Shown here piece after piece: positions 15,128-24,393 of a stretch of 32,070 nucleotides of DNA (position 1 is the first letter of the stretch; every line of letters starts with the position of its first letter). Made by a program: the position numbers and the translations under genes. Source of the DNA: Actinomycetes bacterium (GTDB taxonomy: Bacteria; Actinomycetota; Actinomycetes; Streptosporangiales; Streptosporangiaceae); NCBI GenBank assembly GCA_025964635.1, contig JAOPYP010000587.1:1-32070 (forward strand). The letters run 5' to 3'. The notes below the pieces were generated by a model. The model did no database searches and was not told the origin of the DNA. It saw nothing but the letters and a program-made list of their open reading frames with translations.

Positions 15128-16402
15128 CTACTCTGCCGCGCTGCCGTTGCCTTGACGGACCACCGGCTCGGCTCCGCGGGTGGAACGTGACCTGACGAGC
15201 ATCTCGTATCTCGACTCAACGTCGAGCATGTTCCTCTGGTAGTCGGCACGGTCCCGAACGAGGCGTTCGTTTTCCTCCCCTGCCCTCCGGACGAAGGTGT
15301 CGTCCTTCAGGCTTCTCATGAGGGCTGCCGAGACTGCGGCGGGGTCCCGGGCGGAAACGACGAGTCCGTTGATCCCGTCGCGGATCCATTCCCGGACCGA
15401 ATCGACGTCGCCGACCACCGGAAGGGCACCGCACGCCATGGCTTCCAGAAGCGTGTTCGGGGTGCCGTCGTGCTCACTCAGCGACACACTCAGCCGGCTC
15501 GAGCGAAAGGCATCGGCCATCAGTCGGTGGTCCAAGGTCGGCAGTAGGTGAACGCGCCTGCGGTCCAGCCGGGCGTCGATGATCATGTTCTCGGCATAGT
15601 GTGACCCGGCCATGCCCGGGCATACCACGTGGACCTCCGGAAAGGAACGGAGCACCGGAGGCAGCGCCTTGAAGAAGGTGTCGGTGCGGACGTACTCTCT
15701 GATTCCCCGGGGATTGAGAATGACCGTAGCCTGCTCAGGTATGCCCAGGCGTTGGCGGAGATCACTCCGACCCAGGTGAAAGACGCATGCGTCGACGCCA
15801 CCGTTTCCCGGGACGACCCAGGTCGGTCGATCGGCAGGAAATCCCCACTCACGTGCCATCCGGGCATCGCGATGACAGTCGCAGTGGAGGACTTCCGCGG
15901 TCGCCAGGGCCCGCCGTGTCGCCTTCGCCATCATCCGGGTACGGTCAGCGAACAGTGTGAAGTCATTGCCCCAGACGGAGACGATCACCGGAAGCCCGGT
16001 CAGTGCACCGGCCGCGATTCCCTCGAATGGGATGCGCATGGCATGGACGAGATCCGGCCGATGCTGGTCGACCAGCCTCTGCAATCGTCCTCGTTTGGCG
16101 TAAACCAGCGTGGGCCCGAAGAAGCTCCGGACGGCCGCCACCCGCCCCGGGGTCGCCCAGTGCCTGACGCGCGCTTTCATCGACGACCCGTGCGCCTGGT
16201 GTGGCCGTGGCGGAGCAGAGGCCCCGTCCCGCCCATGGCCGGGCAGCACGAGCGGCAGCGACGTCGTGTCGGCGCCTGGCAGCACATCGCCGGAGATCGG
16301 GTAGGAGGAGATGGCCTGAACCTCATGCCCCCGGTCCACGAAGTACCGGATCCATTGGACAGCGATCGGGCTCCGAAGATCGGCGAGGAAGGTAAGCCTC
16401 AT
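15128..16402 (-). CDS. Glycosyltransferase, GT-B fold, family 4
   Basis: This 424-residue cytosolic or membrane-associated GT4-type enzyme has an N-terminal Rossmann half beginning MRLTFLADLRSPIAVQWIRYF and a C-terminal donor-binding half with ILNPRGI and the signature SEHDGTPNTLLEAMACGALPVV (the EX7E motif). GNDFTLFADRT marks the acceptor-side loop. It retains the donor sugar's configuration, but which sugar is transferred cannot be read from sequence. I shortened the ORF-track start (16432) to ATG 16402, which overlaps the upstream stop as ATGA. The gene is one of four glycosyltransferases in the locus. Confidence 0.88.
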   Translation of the reverse strand: MRLTFLADLRSPIAVQWIRYFVDRGHEVQAISSYPISGDVLPGADTTSLPLVLPGHGRDGASAPPRPHQAHGSSMKARVRHWATPGRVAAVRSFFGPTLVYAKRGRLQRLVDQHRPDLVHAMRIPFEGIAAGALTGLPVIVSVWGNDFTLFADRTRMMAKATRRALATAEVLHCDCHRDARMAREWGFPADRPTWVVPGNGGVDACVFHLGRSDLRQRLGIPEQATVILNPRGIREYVRTDTFFKALPPVLRSFPEVHVVCPGMAGSHYAENMIIDARLDRRRVHLLPTLDHRLMADAFRSSRLSVSLSEHDGTPNTLLEAMACGALPVVGDVDSVREWIRDGINGLVVSARDPAAVSAALMRSLKDDTFVRRAGEENERLVRDRADYQRNMLDVESRYEMLVRSRSTRGAEPVVRQGNGSAAE

Positions 16403-17472
16403 GCGACAGGTGTCACTGCGGAGACCGCGCACCGGGCCGCGGTCGCCATGGCCGCGGCCACCGTCTCCGGCCGGAAGGCTGCCCGGAGCCCGGACGGCAC
16501 GACTGCGCCCTGTGCGCGCCTGGCCGCATCGACCAGGTCCCGTGGTGTGGCCGTCGGCATTACGGCCACGGCCTCACCTGCCGCTTGTTCAAGGTCCGGC
16601 AAGGAGCCCACACCGGGGCCCACCACGATGGGCCGGAGTCCGACCAGGGCCTCGCAGGCCACAAGCGGCCAGGGATCCCTCCGGCTGGGGATAAGTATCA
16701 CGGCCGATTGCTCGAAGAGCCGTGCCTTTTCAGGCCCTTCGACAAAGCCGGCGTACTCCAGCCCAGGCAATTGGGCGGCGAGGGCGATCACGTCAGAACG
16801 CAAAGGACCATCGCCGGCCATGATCAGACGGGGGAACAACTGCAGGATCTGCGTGGCCGCGGCGAGGACGAGGTCCGCTCCCTTCCGTGGCGACAGTTCA
16901 CCGATGAACAGGGCTGCGCCGTGGCCCGGTGGCTGTCCGACCGCCCGCAGGTCGGGGGCGTCCACCGAGTTGGGCGCATGGTGACAGGGAAGTGCGGGAG
17001 CCAGCTGGCGGACGAATGCCTCTGATTCAGCGCCGGGAACGATCGCGGCCGAGCATGCCCTCAGGAAGCGCCGCCGAACGGTGCTGCTGACGACGCCCCG
17101 GTGCAGCCCGGTGCGCTGCGAGCTCTCCACCCAGCCGACGAGCGGCACTCTCTGCCGCCGCGCCCAGCGCATAGCGGCCCAGCAAGCGTGGACGTCCCAT
17201 CCGCCGAGCACGAGCGCCTGTGGCTTCAGATCGTCCAAGGTGGCACGGACACCGCGCGACACCTCCAATGTCCCGCGCCCGAGGTTGAGGCGGTGACCGG
17301 GGAGGACCACGACGCGGCAGCGCACCTCGGACCACTGGATGGTCCACCGCCGGTCAGGCGTCCGATCCTGTCGCGTCAGCACCAGCGTGAAGTCGCCGTC
17401 CAGTGCATCGCTCAGGCTATTGAACAGGGACACCCGGTAGGGGGCCAGCGATCGCTGGAACAGGGCGATCAT
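16399..17472 (-). CDS. Glycosyltransferase, GT-B fold, family 4-like
   Basis: This 357-residue protein begins MIALFQRSLAPYRVSLFNSL, typical of GT4 enzymes that start with 'YR...N' acceptor domains. The C-terminal half has FIGELSPRKGADLVLAA, LIMAGDGPLR and IPSRRDPWPLVACEALVGLRPIV, covering the donor-binding region with an EX7E-like pattern in which the first Glu is replaced by Asp (RDPWPLVACE). Both ends overlap neighbours by four bases (ATGA), so it is translated in a chain with the flippase and the next transferase. It probably adds one sugar of the repeat unit. Confidence 0.82.
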   Translation of the reverse strand: MIALFQRSLAPYRVSLFNSLSDALDGDFTLVLTRQDRTPDRRWTIQWSEVRCRVVVLPGHRLNLGRGTLEVSRGVRATLDDLKPQALVLGGWDVHACWAAMRWARRQRVPLVGWVESSQRTGLHRGVVSSTVRRRFLRACSAAIVPGAESEAFVRQLAPALPCHHAPNSVDAPDLRAVGQPPGHGAALFIGELSPRKGADLVLAAATQILQLFPRLIMAGDGPLRSDVIALAAQLPGLEYAGFVEGPEKARLFEQSAVILIPSRRDPWPLVACEALVGLRPIVVGPGVGSLPDLEQAAGEAVAVMPTATPRDLVDAARRAQGAVVPSGLRAAFRPETVAAAMATAARCAVSAVTPVA

Positions 17473-19031
17473 GCCTGCCGGCCCGAGTCTGGCACCAGTA
17501 CACCCGAGTTCGCCGCCAGTGACGAGTCCGTCACGGGACGGGCGGCGGCGAGGTATCGCACGATCTGGTGGAAGGTGAGAAGTCCGGCCGCCATGGCGCC
17601 GATAGCGCTGAGGCCGATGATCGCGGTGCCCAGCCGTTGGCGTCCCCAGCCCAGCAGTACGACGAAGAAGGCCGCACAGATGACCGCGCCTGCTTCCCTG
17701 AGCACCGGCTTGCCTCCTGTTCCCTCTGATCGGTGGTATGCGCTCAGCCTGCGCGCCACAGGCGCCGCCTCGAAGACAGCCGAGCAGGCCAGCGCGGCTA
17801 CGGCGGCCCCGACCGTCGACCAGTGCGTGGCGGCGACGATCGCTACGGGAACCTGGAGGATCATGCTCGCGGCAAACCAGTACCGCAGTGAACCAATGCC
17901 GTTCTCTGACTGGATCTTGCGGTAAATAGGCCGGTACATGCTGCGGATGGTCTCAGTCAGGACGAAAACCAGGACGAGCCAGACGCCGTCCCCGTAACCG
18001 CGTCCGAAGACCACGCGCATCCCCTCCGGTCCGGCGGCCACGATAATAAAGGCCGCCGTGGCCCCGCCGGCCAGGGTCATCACGGAAAGCTGAGCCGCCA
18101 GGCGTGCGATGGCGCCCCGGGTTGTCGTGGCCGCCCGGCACAGGGACACCAGCAGGCTGTCGGAGAAGGGCGTGAAGAACCTCCGGACCAGGCTGCCCAC
18201 TTTCCACGCCAGTCCATAAACGGCCGCTGCGGCGGGCCCCACCACATGGCCTACGACAGCGATGCCGATGGCCATGCTTATCAGCGGCACGAGGTCGATC
18301 GCCAGCACCCCGGTGGACTCATACCACAGCCGGGCCCACCAGGCGAGGGTACGGACGGCGACCGAATCGATGCGTGACCGCGGCCAGCGCCGGTACGCGA
18401 CGAACATCAAGGCGATGTCAAAGGCGATCTCCACGGCCGTATAGCCAATGGCTACCGCGACTGCGGTTGCGAACCAGTACGCCGCCAGGACCGAAACAAT
18501 AGTCCCCGCGACAGCCGGTCCAGCGCCGAAGATGCGTTCCAGATCCATACGGCCCTGGGTCAGCATGCGCAGCGTATATGGCTGAAACCTGAGGTTGACT
18601 CCCATCGCCACGATGACCAGAATCGCAGCCAGCACCGGCATCCTCGTATGTGACATATACGGGCTGAGCAGGCCTCCCGGCACCAGGCAGGCGACCAGCA
18701 GGGTCACGGTGAGGATGGCGCTGCTCACCCGGTAGAAAGCCGTCGCGCTCTGCAGGGTGGAAGCCCCGTGGGCATCGGCGCCATCCGTGATCCTGCGCAG
18801 GAAGACGAGTGACATCCCCATATCGGCCACCGTCGCCAGGGCTGACAGGGACAGCAGTTGCGTCCACAGCCCGAACTCGTCCTTGCTGAGCAAGCGCGTC
18901 AGCAAGGGCAAGGCGAGGATCGAGACGGCCAGTGCCCCTTGGGACCAGATCCAGGCTGCGATCGTGTTCGCGAACAGTTCACTCCGGGCTCGTGCTGGTG
19001 CTCTTATGACATGACGGCCGTGGGCTCTCAC
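17469..19031 (-). CDS. Polysaccharide flippase (Wzx-like, MATE/MVF clan)
   Basis: This 520-residue multi-span membrane protein has about 12-14 hydrophobic helices. The N-terminus (SELFANTIAAWIWSQGALAV, followed by LPLLTRLLSKDEFGLWTQ) is the classic Wzx/oligosaccharide flippase start, and the helix/loop pattern continues to the end. It would move the lipid-linked repeat unit across the membrane for polymerisation. The ORF-track version (1059 residues from 20648) is an artefact: its first half is low-complexity and out-of-family and lies over the polymerase and aminotransferase genes. The GTG at 19031 overlaps the polymerase stop as GTGA, giving a normal length. The 3' end overlaps the glycosyltransferase start by four bases. 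Confidence 0.85.
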   Translation of the reverse strand: MRAHGRHVIRAPARARSELFANTIAAWIWSQGALAVSILALPLLTRLLSKDEFGLWTQLLSLSALATVADMGMSLVFLRRITDGADAHGASTLQSATAFYRVSSAILTVTLLVACLVPGGLLSPYMSHTRMPVLAAILVIVAMGVNLRFQPYTLRMLTQGRMDLERIFGAGPAVAGTIVSVLAAYWFATAVAVAIGYTAVEIAFDIALMFVAYRRWPRSRIDSVAVRTLAWWARLWYESTGVLAIDLVPLISMAIGIAVVGHVVGPAAAAVYGLAWKVGSLVRRFFTPFSDSLLVSLCRAATTTRGAIARLAAQLSVMTLAGGATAAFIIVAAGPEGMRVVFGRGYGDGVWLVLVFVLTETIRSMYRPIYRKIQSENGIGSLRYWFAASMILQVPVAIVAATHWSTVGAAVAALACSAVFEAAPVARRLSAYHRSEGTGGKPVLREAGAVICAAFFVVLLGWGRQRLGTAIIGLSAIGAMAAGLLTFHQIVRYLAAARPVTDSSLAANSGVLVPDSGRQA

Positions 19032-20443
19032 GGCGTAACCGAATGCCGCGACTTCCCGGTTCCAGGGGACCGGGAAAGGACTGGCGAGGGAGTTTCCGCC
19101 AGCACACGTGACCGTCGCCGACAGACCACAGCCGTCACGGCGAGGAGACCTGCGAATGAGGTGATCATGGGAGCAACAGCGCCACGGGTGAAGATGTCCA
19201 GCAGAACGGCTCCGCAGACCGCGGCGAACACGGCCTCCTGCAGAGTCGTCGCGCGGGCGAAGCGTCTGGAGATCAGTTCGATGAGCGCGCCCAGCAGCAA
19301 CGAGCCAATCATGACGCCGGGTAGCCCGAAGTTGGCGTACATCTCGCCGAACTCGGGGAAAGCCAGCCCGGAATTGCCCGGGTCCATCACCGCCGTGACC
19401 TGGACGATGGCACCTTCGGGCTTGCTGGTCCACAGCCCACGGGGAGCGAGGAAGACCGCTGCCTCCACGTAGCTGGTCCCGCCCAGGTACGGAATCTGGC
19501 TTGGCACGGTGCTGGCCAGGCCAGCCAGCGGAAGGAAAAGGTCGTTTCCAGACCCGATCGATGCGGTGACGACGGTTCGCACAGTTATCTGGCGGCTGTC
19601 GGCGGCCCCCCGGGCCACTCCGACGAGCCCTCCGAACACCACGAGTACGAGCACGCCGACTACCACCAGTCGCCGTGGGGCACGGCTTCTCGTGCTGGTC
19701 TTTAGGTAGACGAGGCAGGCGGCGAGTGCGACGGCGAAGAAGCGTCCTCGTTGACCACCGCCCAGGAGCACAAAGGTGGCCACAGAGGCAAAGAGAACGC
19801 CCGGCCAGCGGCTTGACCCACCGCAGCCCCAGCGGAGAGGAAGCAGGACCAGCGCCAGCCCGGCCACGCTCTGCAGTGCCACCGTATACCCGAGATACCC
19901 GGTTGTTTCGCGCGCGAAGGTGCCGTAACCGTTCGCGGTCGTATACACGAAGAAGTTGCGCAGGCTCGCGCCGCCCAGGGCGCTGAGGGCGATGACGGCC
20001 AGCACTCCAACGCAGACCGACCACCGCGCTGCCCGGTCGAGACGAGACGGTGACAGTTGTGGAGACAGCGTGACGAGGCCCGGAACCGGCCAGAACGTTC
20101 GCGCCACGATCGCCCCCGCCAGCATTCCGCATTGGGCCAGGGTCGCAATCTCGAGGGCTCGGACGATACCGCCGCTGTAGTTGTTTCCGGCGATCGTGGT
20201 CAGACCGAATAGCTGTGCGTCGGTAGCCGGGACGATCACGAACAGGAGCATCGCCGCCATTACTGCCGCGAACAATATTGAGAAGGACGGCCTGGTCAGC
20301 GTCCACACCACGGCCGCGATCCACGACAACCACAGGATTATCAGCCAGGAGTCGCCGGCCGAGCCCAGCGCCTGCACCTTCACGATCGCGAGGCCAGCAC
20401 CGGCCAATATAACGACGCACACACCGGCGATCCACCGGCTCAT
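19028..20443 (-). CDS. O-antigen/exopolysaccharide polymerase (Wzy-like)
   Basis: This is a 471-residue integral membrane protein with about 10-12 spans and one long loop. The loop region YLGGTSYVEAAVFLAPRGLWTSKPEG followed by FPEFGEMYANFGLPGVMIGS matches the pattern of Wzy-type polymerases (PR..W..KP then an E.Y.NFG block). It would join repeat units delivered by the adjacent flippase. Wzy sequences are poorly conserved, so the call rests on topology, this loop pattern and the flippase neighbour. Its ATG overlaps the aminotransferase stop (ATGA) and its stop overlaps the flippase GTG (GTGA). Confidence 0.75.
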   Translation of the reverse strand: MSRWIAGVCVVILAGAGLAIVKVQALGSAGDSWLIILWLSWIAAVVWTLTRPSFSILFAAVMAAMLLFVIVPATDAQLFGLTTIAGNNYSGGIVRALEIATLAQCGMLAGAIVARTFWPVPGLVTLSPQLSPSRLDRAARWSVCVGVLAVIALSALGGASLRNFFVYTTANGYGTFARETTGYLGYTVALQSVAGLALVLLPLRWGCGGSSRWPGVLFASVATFVLLGGGQRGRFFAVALAACLVYLKTSTRSRAPRRLVVVGVLVLVVFGGLVGVARGAADSRQITVRTVVTASIGSGNDLFLPLAGLASTVPSQIPYLGGTSYVEAAVFLAPRGLWTSKPEGAIVQVTAVMDPGNSGLAFPEFGEMYANFGLPGVMIGSLLLGALIELISRRFARATTLQEAVFAAVCGAVLLDIFTRGAVAPMITSFAGLLAVTAVVCRRRSRVLAETPSPVLSRSPGTGKSRHSVTP

Positions 20444-21507
20444 TCGATTCCCACCACCTTGCGAAGCGTCCGCCGGACATGCTCGATATCGCCATCGTGC
20501 AGTGACGGGTAGATTGGTACCGAGACGAGGTCCTGATACAGCCGATCAGACACGGGGAAATGGCCGCGTCCATCCCACTGGCGTGTAGGAACTGGCTGAC
20601 TGAACCCGACTCCATCGGCCCGTCCATGCTCCACCGCGCCTGCCGCATCGCCCGGGACCGCGATCAGATATCGCCACCAGGTCCCAGACGAATTGTCCGG
20701 CGCGCGAAGGACCCGATGAGCTTCCTCTCCCAGCGTCTCGTCGTACAGTCGCGCGATATCCGCACGGCGGGTCACGAACTCCGCGAGCCGTGTTAGCTGC
20801 GTTGCAGCCAAAGCGCAGGCCATGTCGGGAATTTTCGCGTGAGGAACGGGCGCGTCGGGTGGCAGGTCCGATTCCGGGTCGGTCCATCTTCTTGCCGCCT
20901 CGACGTCCTCGGCGGATCCCACCACAGCCCCTCCCTCCCCTCCGCACAGCATCTTGGTGGCTGAAAAAGACATGACGACGAAGCGGCCGAACGCACCTAC
21001 CGCACGTCCGAGCACGTGTCCGCCAACGCATGTCGTGGCGTCTTCGATCACAGCCAGCGGGGCGTCGGCGACCTCGGTCGCTGACGCCGCCGGAAGCCCG
21101 AACTGATGGATCAAAATCGCTACTTTGCACTGCCCGGCGAGTGATCTGAGGGTTCCGGGGGGGAACGACAAATCATCCGGGTCAGCATCGACCAGATAGG
21201 GGCGTCCTCCGGCCCGCACGACCGCGCGTTCGATCGATGCGCAGGCGAACGCCGGGATAGCCACCCGTTCGCCGACGACGTCCGCGACCCGAAGCGCCAC
21301 CTCCAAAGCTGCCGATCCCGACGACACGGCCAGGGCCGCAGGACGCTGGAAGGCCGCTGCAAGGGCATTCTCGAATTCCCTGCTCGCTTCACCCCCCGCG
21401 CCCACCCAGCCACGATCTAGCGTCCCCAGGACAGCCAGCCGCTCCTCGCGACCCAACTGCGGCCTCGAGTGCGGGATCAGCATGCCGTACGCGCTATCAG
21501 CCGACAT
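20440..21507 (-). CDS. DegT/DnrJ/EryC1-family PLP aminotransferase
   Basis: This sugar aminotransferase has 355 residues from ATG 21507. It contains SSGSAALEVAL in the substrate/PLP phosphate region, VIEDAT with the PLP-pairing Asp at about 156, and the Schiff-base Lys at about 185 in SFSATKMLCGGEGGAVV. Such enzymes place an amino group on a nucleotide-linked keto sugar with Glu as donor. That suggests an amino-deoxy sugar in the glycan. The ORF-track start (21561) is not used. ATG 21507 overlaps the WbqC-like gene by 11 bases; ATG 21483 (MLIPHSRP) is a fair alternative and closer to the usual family start. Which keto-sugar precursor is used cannot be inferred. Confidence 0.88.
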   Translation of the reverse strand: MSADSAYGMLIPHSRPQLGREERLAVLGTLDRGWVGAGGEASREFENALAAAFQRPAALAVSSGSAALEVALRVADVVGERVAIPAFACASIERAVVRAGGRPYLVDADPDDLSFPPGTLRSLAGQCKVAILIHQFGLPAASATEVADAPLAVIEDATTCVGGHVLGRAVGAFGRFVVMSFSATKMLCGGEGGAVVGSAEDVEAARRWTDPESDLPPDAPVPHAKIPDMACALAATQLTRLAEFVTRRADIARLYDETLGEEAHRVLRAPDNSSGTWWRYLIAVPGDAAGAVEHGRADGVGFSQPVPTRQWDGRGHFPVSDRLYQDLVSVPIYPSLHDGDIEHVRRTLRKVVGIE

Positions 21508-22186
21508 TCCGATCCAAAGACGCCTGGGACAAGATCCCCCGTGCCGTCGGGACTCCCGCATTGGCCAGGAGGTCGAGAATCGACGGGTCCGCCAATCCCC
21601 GCCGCGTCACGGGCGCCTTCCAGTCCTGCACCATGACGTCCACGCCCTCTTGCCGGAAGCGCTCCAGGGGCAGGTAGGACACTCCGGGTCGGCCTGAGAT
21701 ATAGGACGTCCCCCCGACCGCCTTGACCAGGTCGAGGACTAGGTCCCCTTTTGCCGAGTGCACATCGAGCTCAGAGCTGCGGACAACACGGGTGTCGGGC
21801 GCAAGAAGGCTTTGGCAGCCCTGAAACGTTCGCCAGCAGATTTCGGCTATCGTCTCCGCCTCGTGCTCATAGACCGCTTCCACCGTCGGCGCGACCGTGG
21901 CCCAGTGCGAGCGCTTGGCGTAGCAGTGGCGGATGGTCAGCATGTGCCGCCGCCATGCCGGCTGCACCCCGGCCTCGGACCACAGGACGAGTCTCGATCC
22001 CTTCAGGGGGAGGCGCAGGACCACCGGCCTCCCATCGGTCGCCTCGACCACCGTCCTGTCTTCCCACTTCGTGGCCGAGCGGGAGAACTTGACCGAGTCG
22101 AGCCAGATGTACACGTCACTCGCCAGGATGCGATTCCAGACGTGCGTCCGCGCCCAGTAGGTCGGCTGTAGAATGGACACCCTCAC
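21497..22186 (-). CDS. WbqC-like family protein
   Basis: This 229-residue protein begins (from GTG 22186) RVSILQPTYWARTHVWNRIL and contains SDVYIWLDSVKFSRS, GGTSYISGRPGVSYL and SILDLLANAG, the pattern of WbqC-like proteins found in polysaccharide loci. Their biochemistry is not settled; they are usually found beside sugar aminotransferase genes and may modify an amino sugar. That is the arrangement here, directly upstream of the DegT gene. The start overlaps the deacetylase stop as GTGA. The function is left open. Confidence 0.82.
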   Translation of the reverse strand: MRVSILQPTYWARTHVWNRILASDVYIWLDSVKFSRSATKWEDRTVVEATDGRPVVLRLPLKGSRLVLWSEAGVQPAWRRHMLTIRHCYAKRSHWATVAPTVEAVYEHEAETIAEICWRTFQGCQSLLAPDTRVVRSSELDVHSAKGDLVLDLVKAVGGTSYISGRPGVSYLPLERFRQEGVDVMVQDWKAPVTRRGLADPSILDLLANAGVPTARGILSQASLDRNVG

Positions 22187-22812
22187 GACTGCGCACCGAC
22201 CGTCAGCCGGAGCGCCCGGAAAGCCTCTGCGTACTCGAGCCCGGCGAAGACCCCACGAAGGCGGGCCCAGCTGGTGACCACCGCAGGATCGATGATCTGC
22301 CGGCCGGCCTGCGACCCGTTGTAATGACTGACCGCCGCCAGCTTTCTGTCCATGACTGTTGAGATGTCGACGTAGTAGTTGAGCTCGGCCTCGCGTCCGT
22401 CATAGGACCATGCCGATCCCGGATATTCGTAGGACAAGACCGCCTTGGCGACATATCCGGCCCGTGACAATGGCCGGGTGGCCGCCAGACCTGACTCGAA
22501 CATCACCACGTGATCTTGGTGATACGAGGGGGAGGGAATGCAGACCGTGTCCGGGGTTTCGGCCGTGAGGATCTTCTCTACCTGCCCCACTAGCGCACGC
22601 CGGTCGAGAGAGAGCATCCTCGCTTCGTACTCCGGGCCATGCAAAACGACGAAGCGGAACCCGAGTTCGGTGGACACCTCATCGATCTCTATGCCCTTGT
22701 CGCGCGACTCCACGCCAAAGATCACGAGCGGGTCAGTCGCGCGGGCCAGCAGCCCACCGCACCCCAGGGTCTCATCGTCCATGTGCGGGGCGATCACTAC
22801 CAAGTCAGCCAC
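22183..22812 (-). CDS. PIG-L family deacetylase
   Basis: This 209-residue zinc-dependent amidase has the metal motif APHMDDETLGCGG (residues 8-20, with PHxDDE) and a second metal segment SYHQDH at about 97-102. Family members remove an acyl group from an N-acyl sugar or a related compound (GlcNAc-PI de-N-acetylase, MshB, BshB, lincosamide and teicoplanin deacetylases). Here it probably acts on an N-acetylated sugar of this glycan. It could instead cooperate with WbqC and the aminotransferase in making or changing an amino sugar. The start is GTG with GAGGTAGGA upstream. The gap of 46 bases to the preceding gene is one of the few breaks in the array. Confidence 0.9.
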   Translation of the reverse strand: MADLVVIAPHMDDETLGCGGLLARATDPLVIFGVESRDKGIEIDEVSTELGFRFVVLHGPEYEARMLSLDRRALVGQVEKILTAETPDTVCIPSPSYHQDHVVMFESGLAATRPLSRAGYVAKAVLSYEYPGSAWSYDGREAELNYYVDISTVMDRKLAAVSHYNGSQAGRQIIDPAVVTSWARLRGVFAGLEYAEAFRALRLTVGAQS

Positions 22813-22858
22813 GGTCCTACCTCACCGTCTCTTCCTGTTCGGGACGTCCCCGCTGCCC

Positions 22859-23677
22859 CTAATGCTTGGCCACGGCAGCGGGGCCATCGAGCACGAGCAC
22901 CCTGCCCCTCTCCTCAATGGGGAGAAATCCCATGCTCAGCAAGGAGTTTTTCAAGTCGGCCACGGTCACCGCCGCCCCCCCGTATGCCGTTTCGTGCAAC
23001 TCGATAACCAGACGGCTGGCGCGAGTCAGGACGGGCTGGGCCGATAGAATCAATGCCGCTTCAGCCCCTTCGATGTCGCACACCAGGGCATAGTCGGCCC
23101 AGCCTCGGACGACTTCGGCGAGCTCGACAGCCGGAACGCGCAATTGTCGCCCCGGATCGGCTGCCGAGCCGATCCGAGAGCCGAGGTGAGAGCTTCCCAG
23201 CGTCAACGTGACCGACGCAGAACGGACGTCTGGGTCCGGCGGAACGGCACCGTGGATCGTTATCACCTTGGCGCCGGTCCGCTCCGCCGCCGCCGCGGTC
23301 GTGGCCTGCAACGTGGCCATAAGATTTGGGTTGGCTTCAACACATACCACTTCGGCGCCCGGTGCCACCACGTCGAGGATGTGCGCCCCGGTCACGCCGA
23401 GGCTCGCTCCCAGTTCCAGCACCCTGGAACATCCTCTGAGATACTTCCGGATAAATCGGATCTCGGCGCTCTCGTAGATGCCGAAAGCAAGTTGTGCTTT
23501 GACGACTTCAGTAAATTCCTGGGGAGAAGTGTCGATAATGACACCTTTGTTCCGGATTCGGTTCCTAGAGGCAGAGGAAATGAGGACGCCCAGGAAGGGG
23601 TTGGACAAGAATTTGCCTATGCGTACCTTAGACCGCCGGCCGGTTTCCCCTATCAGTGCCTCCGGCCAGCGGCTCAT
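22859..23677 (-). CDS. FkbM-family methyltransferase
   Basis: This 272-residue enzyme has motif I RVLELGASLGVTGAHI at about 85-100, the acidic VEANPNL loop, and the FkbM-type signature CDIEGAEAALI near residue 200. FkbM proteins methylate hydroxyls and are common in capsule and O-antigen loci. The ATG at 23677 overlaps the upstream stop (ATGA); the ORF-track start at 23752 would overlap the upstream gene by 79 bases. It probably methylates a sugar hydroxyl of the repeat unit. Confidence 0.87.
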   Translation of the reverse strand: MSRWPEALIGETGRRSKVRIGKFLSNPFLGVLISSASRNRIRNKGVIIDTSPQEFTEVVKAQLAFGIYESAEIRFIRKYLRGCSRVLELGASLGVTGAHILDVVAPGAEVVCVEANPNLMATLQATTAAAAERTGAKVITIHGAVPPDPDVRSASVTLTLGSSHLGSRIGSAADPGRQLRVPAVELAEVVRGWADYALVCDIEGAEAALILSAQPVLTRASRLVIELHETAYGGAAVTVADLKNSLLSMGFLPIEERGRVLVLDGPAAVAKH

Positions 23678-24312
23678 GATTCCCGCCACGCTCGCAGGCA
23701 CATGTCGTTCGGAAGATAGGACCGATCCAACTCCAGATGCGACCAGTCGCACGCTGCCAGGAAGGAAATCAGCTCGTTGCCGTCGTAGTGGAGTCGTCCA
23801 TCAGCCGGAGTGCACAGGACTGTGAGCGCTATGCCGCGCGTGCTCGCGTCCCACATTGCGGAGACAGCCTCCGCCGTCTGGGTCTTCGACCAGCCCTTGG
23901 CATAGTTGAAGGGGCCGGAAGCAACGACCCAGTCGTGATGCGTGAGTTCACCCACGCTTCCACACTGGAACGCACCATGCGGGCGTCGTTGCCGCGCGAG
24001 CGTGATAACCCCCTGCGACCAGTCCAGGCCTTCATAGCGCACGACGCTGGGTACGAGGTCGGCCAGCCGTCCGGTCCCGCAGCCGAACTCCAGAAGGGTG
24101 TCCCCTTCTTCGATAGGCAGCCGCAGAAGCGCCTTCAGCCTCCGTTCGTGACTCGCCGGTGATCCGCAGTCGGCAATGAGGTAGTCCGCTTCGCCCCCAC
24201 TGGCATACGAATCCCACGCCTGTGGGCTGCTTTGGGTGAGCCACGGGGTGCTCCGTACCGGCGTAACAGTCTCTTCTGTGGTTACGCCACCGCGTCCGTC
24301 CACATCACTCAT
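23674..24312 (-). CDS. Class I SAM-dependent methyltransferase
   Basis: This 212-residue protein has the SAM motif TLLEFGCGTGRLADLV at about 72-87 and the beta-2 acid in YEGLDWSQG. An Asp/Val-rich segment (HHDWVVASGPFNYAKGW) stands in place of a standard motif II. It resembles methyltransferases of sugar biosynthesis loci, but the acceptor is unknown. It starts at ATG 24312 with AAGGGAC upstream, after an 81-base gap from the preceding glycosyltransferase gene, and its stop overlaps the FkbM start. The gap may hold a promoter, though I saw no clear one. Confidence 0.8.
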   Translation of the reverse strand: MSDVDGRGGVTTEETVTPVRSTPWLTQSSPQAWDSYASGGEADYLIADCGSPASHERRLKALLRLPIEEGDTLLEFGCGTGRLADLVPSVVRYEGLDWSQGVITLARQRRPHGAFQCGSVGELTHHDWVVASGPFNYAKGWSKTQTAEAVSAMWDASTRGIALTVLCTPADGRLHYDGNELISFLAACDWSHLELDRSYLPNDMCLRAWRES

Positions 24313-24393
24313 GAGCAGGTCCCTTAGCCGTCTCAGGCAATAGAAGCATTCCGGGCAGGAAGTGTGCTTCGTTCAGAAAGGCCGGACCGCCCA

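Noticed and set aside
19032-20648. N-terminal half of the 1059-aa ORF
   Set aside because: Out-of-family, low-complexity residues over the polymerase and aminotransferase genes; the flippase starts at GTG 19031.
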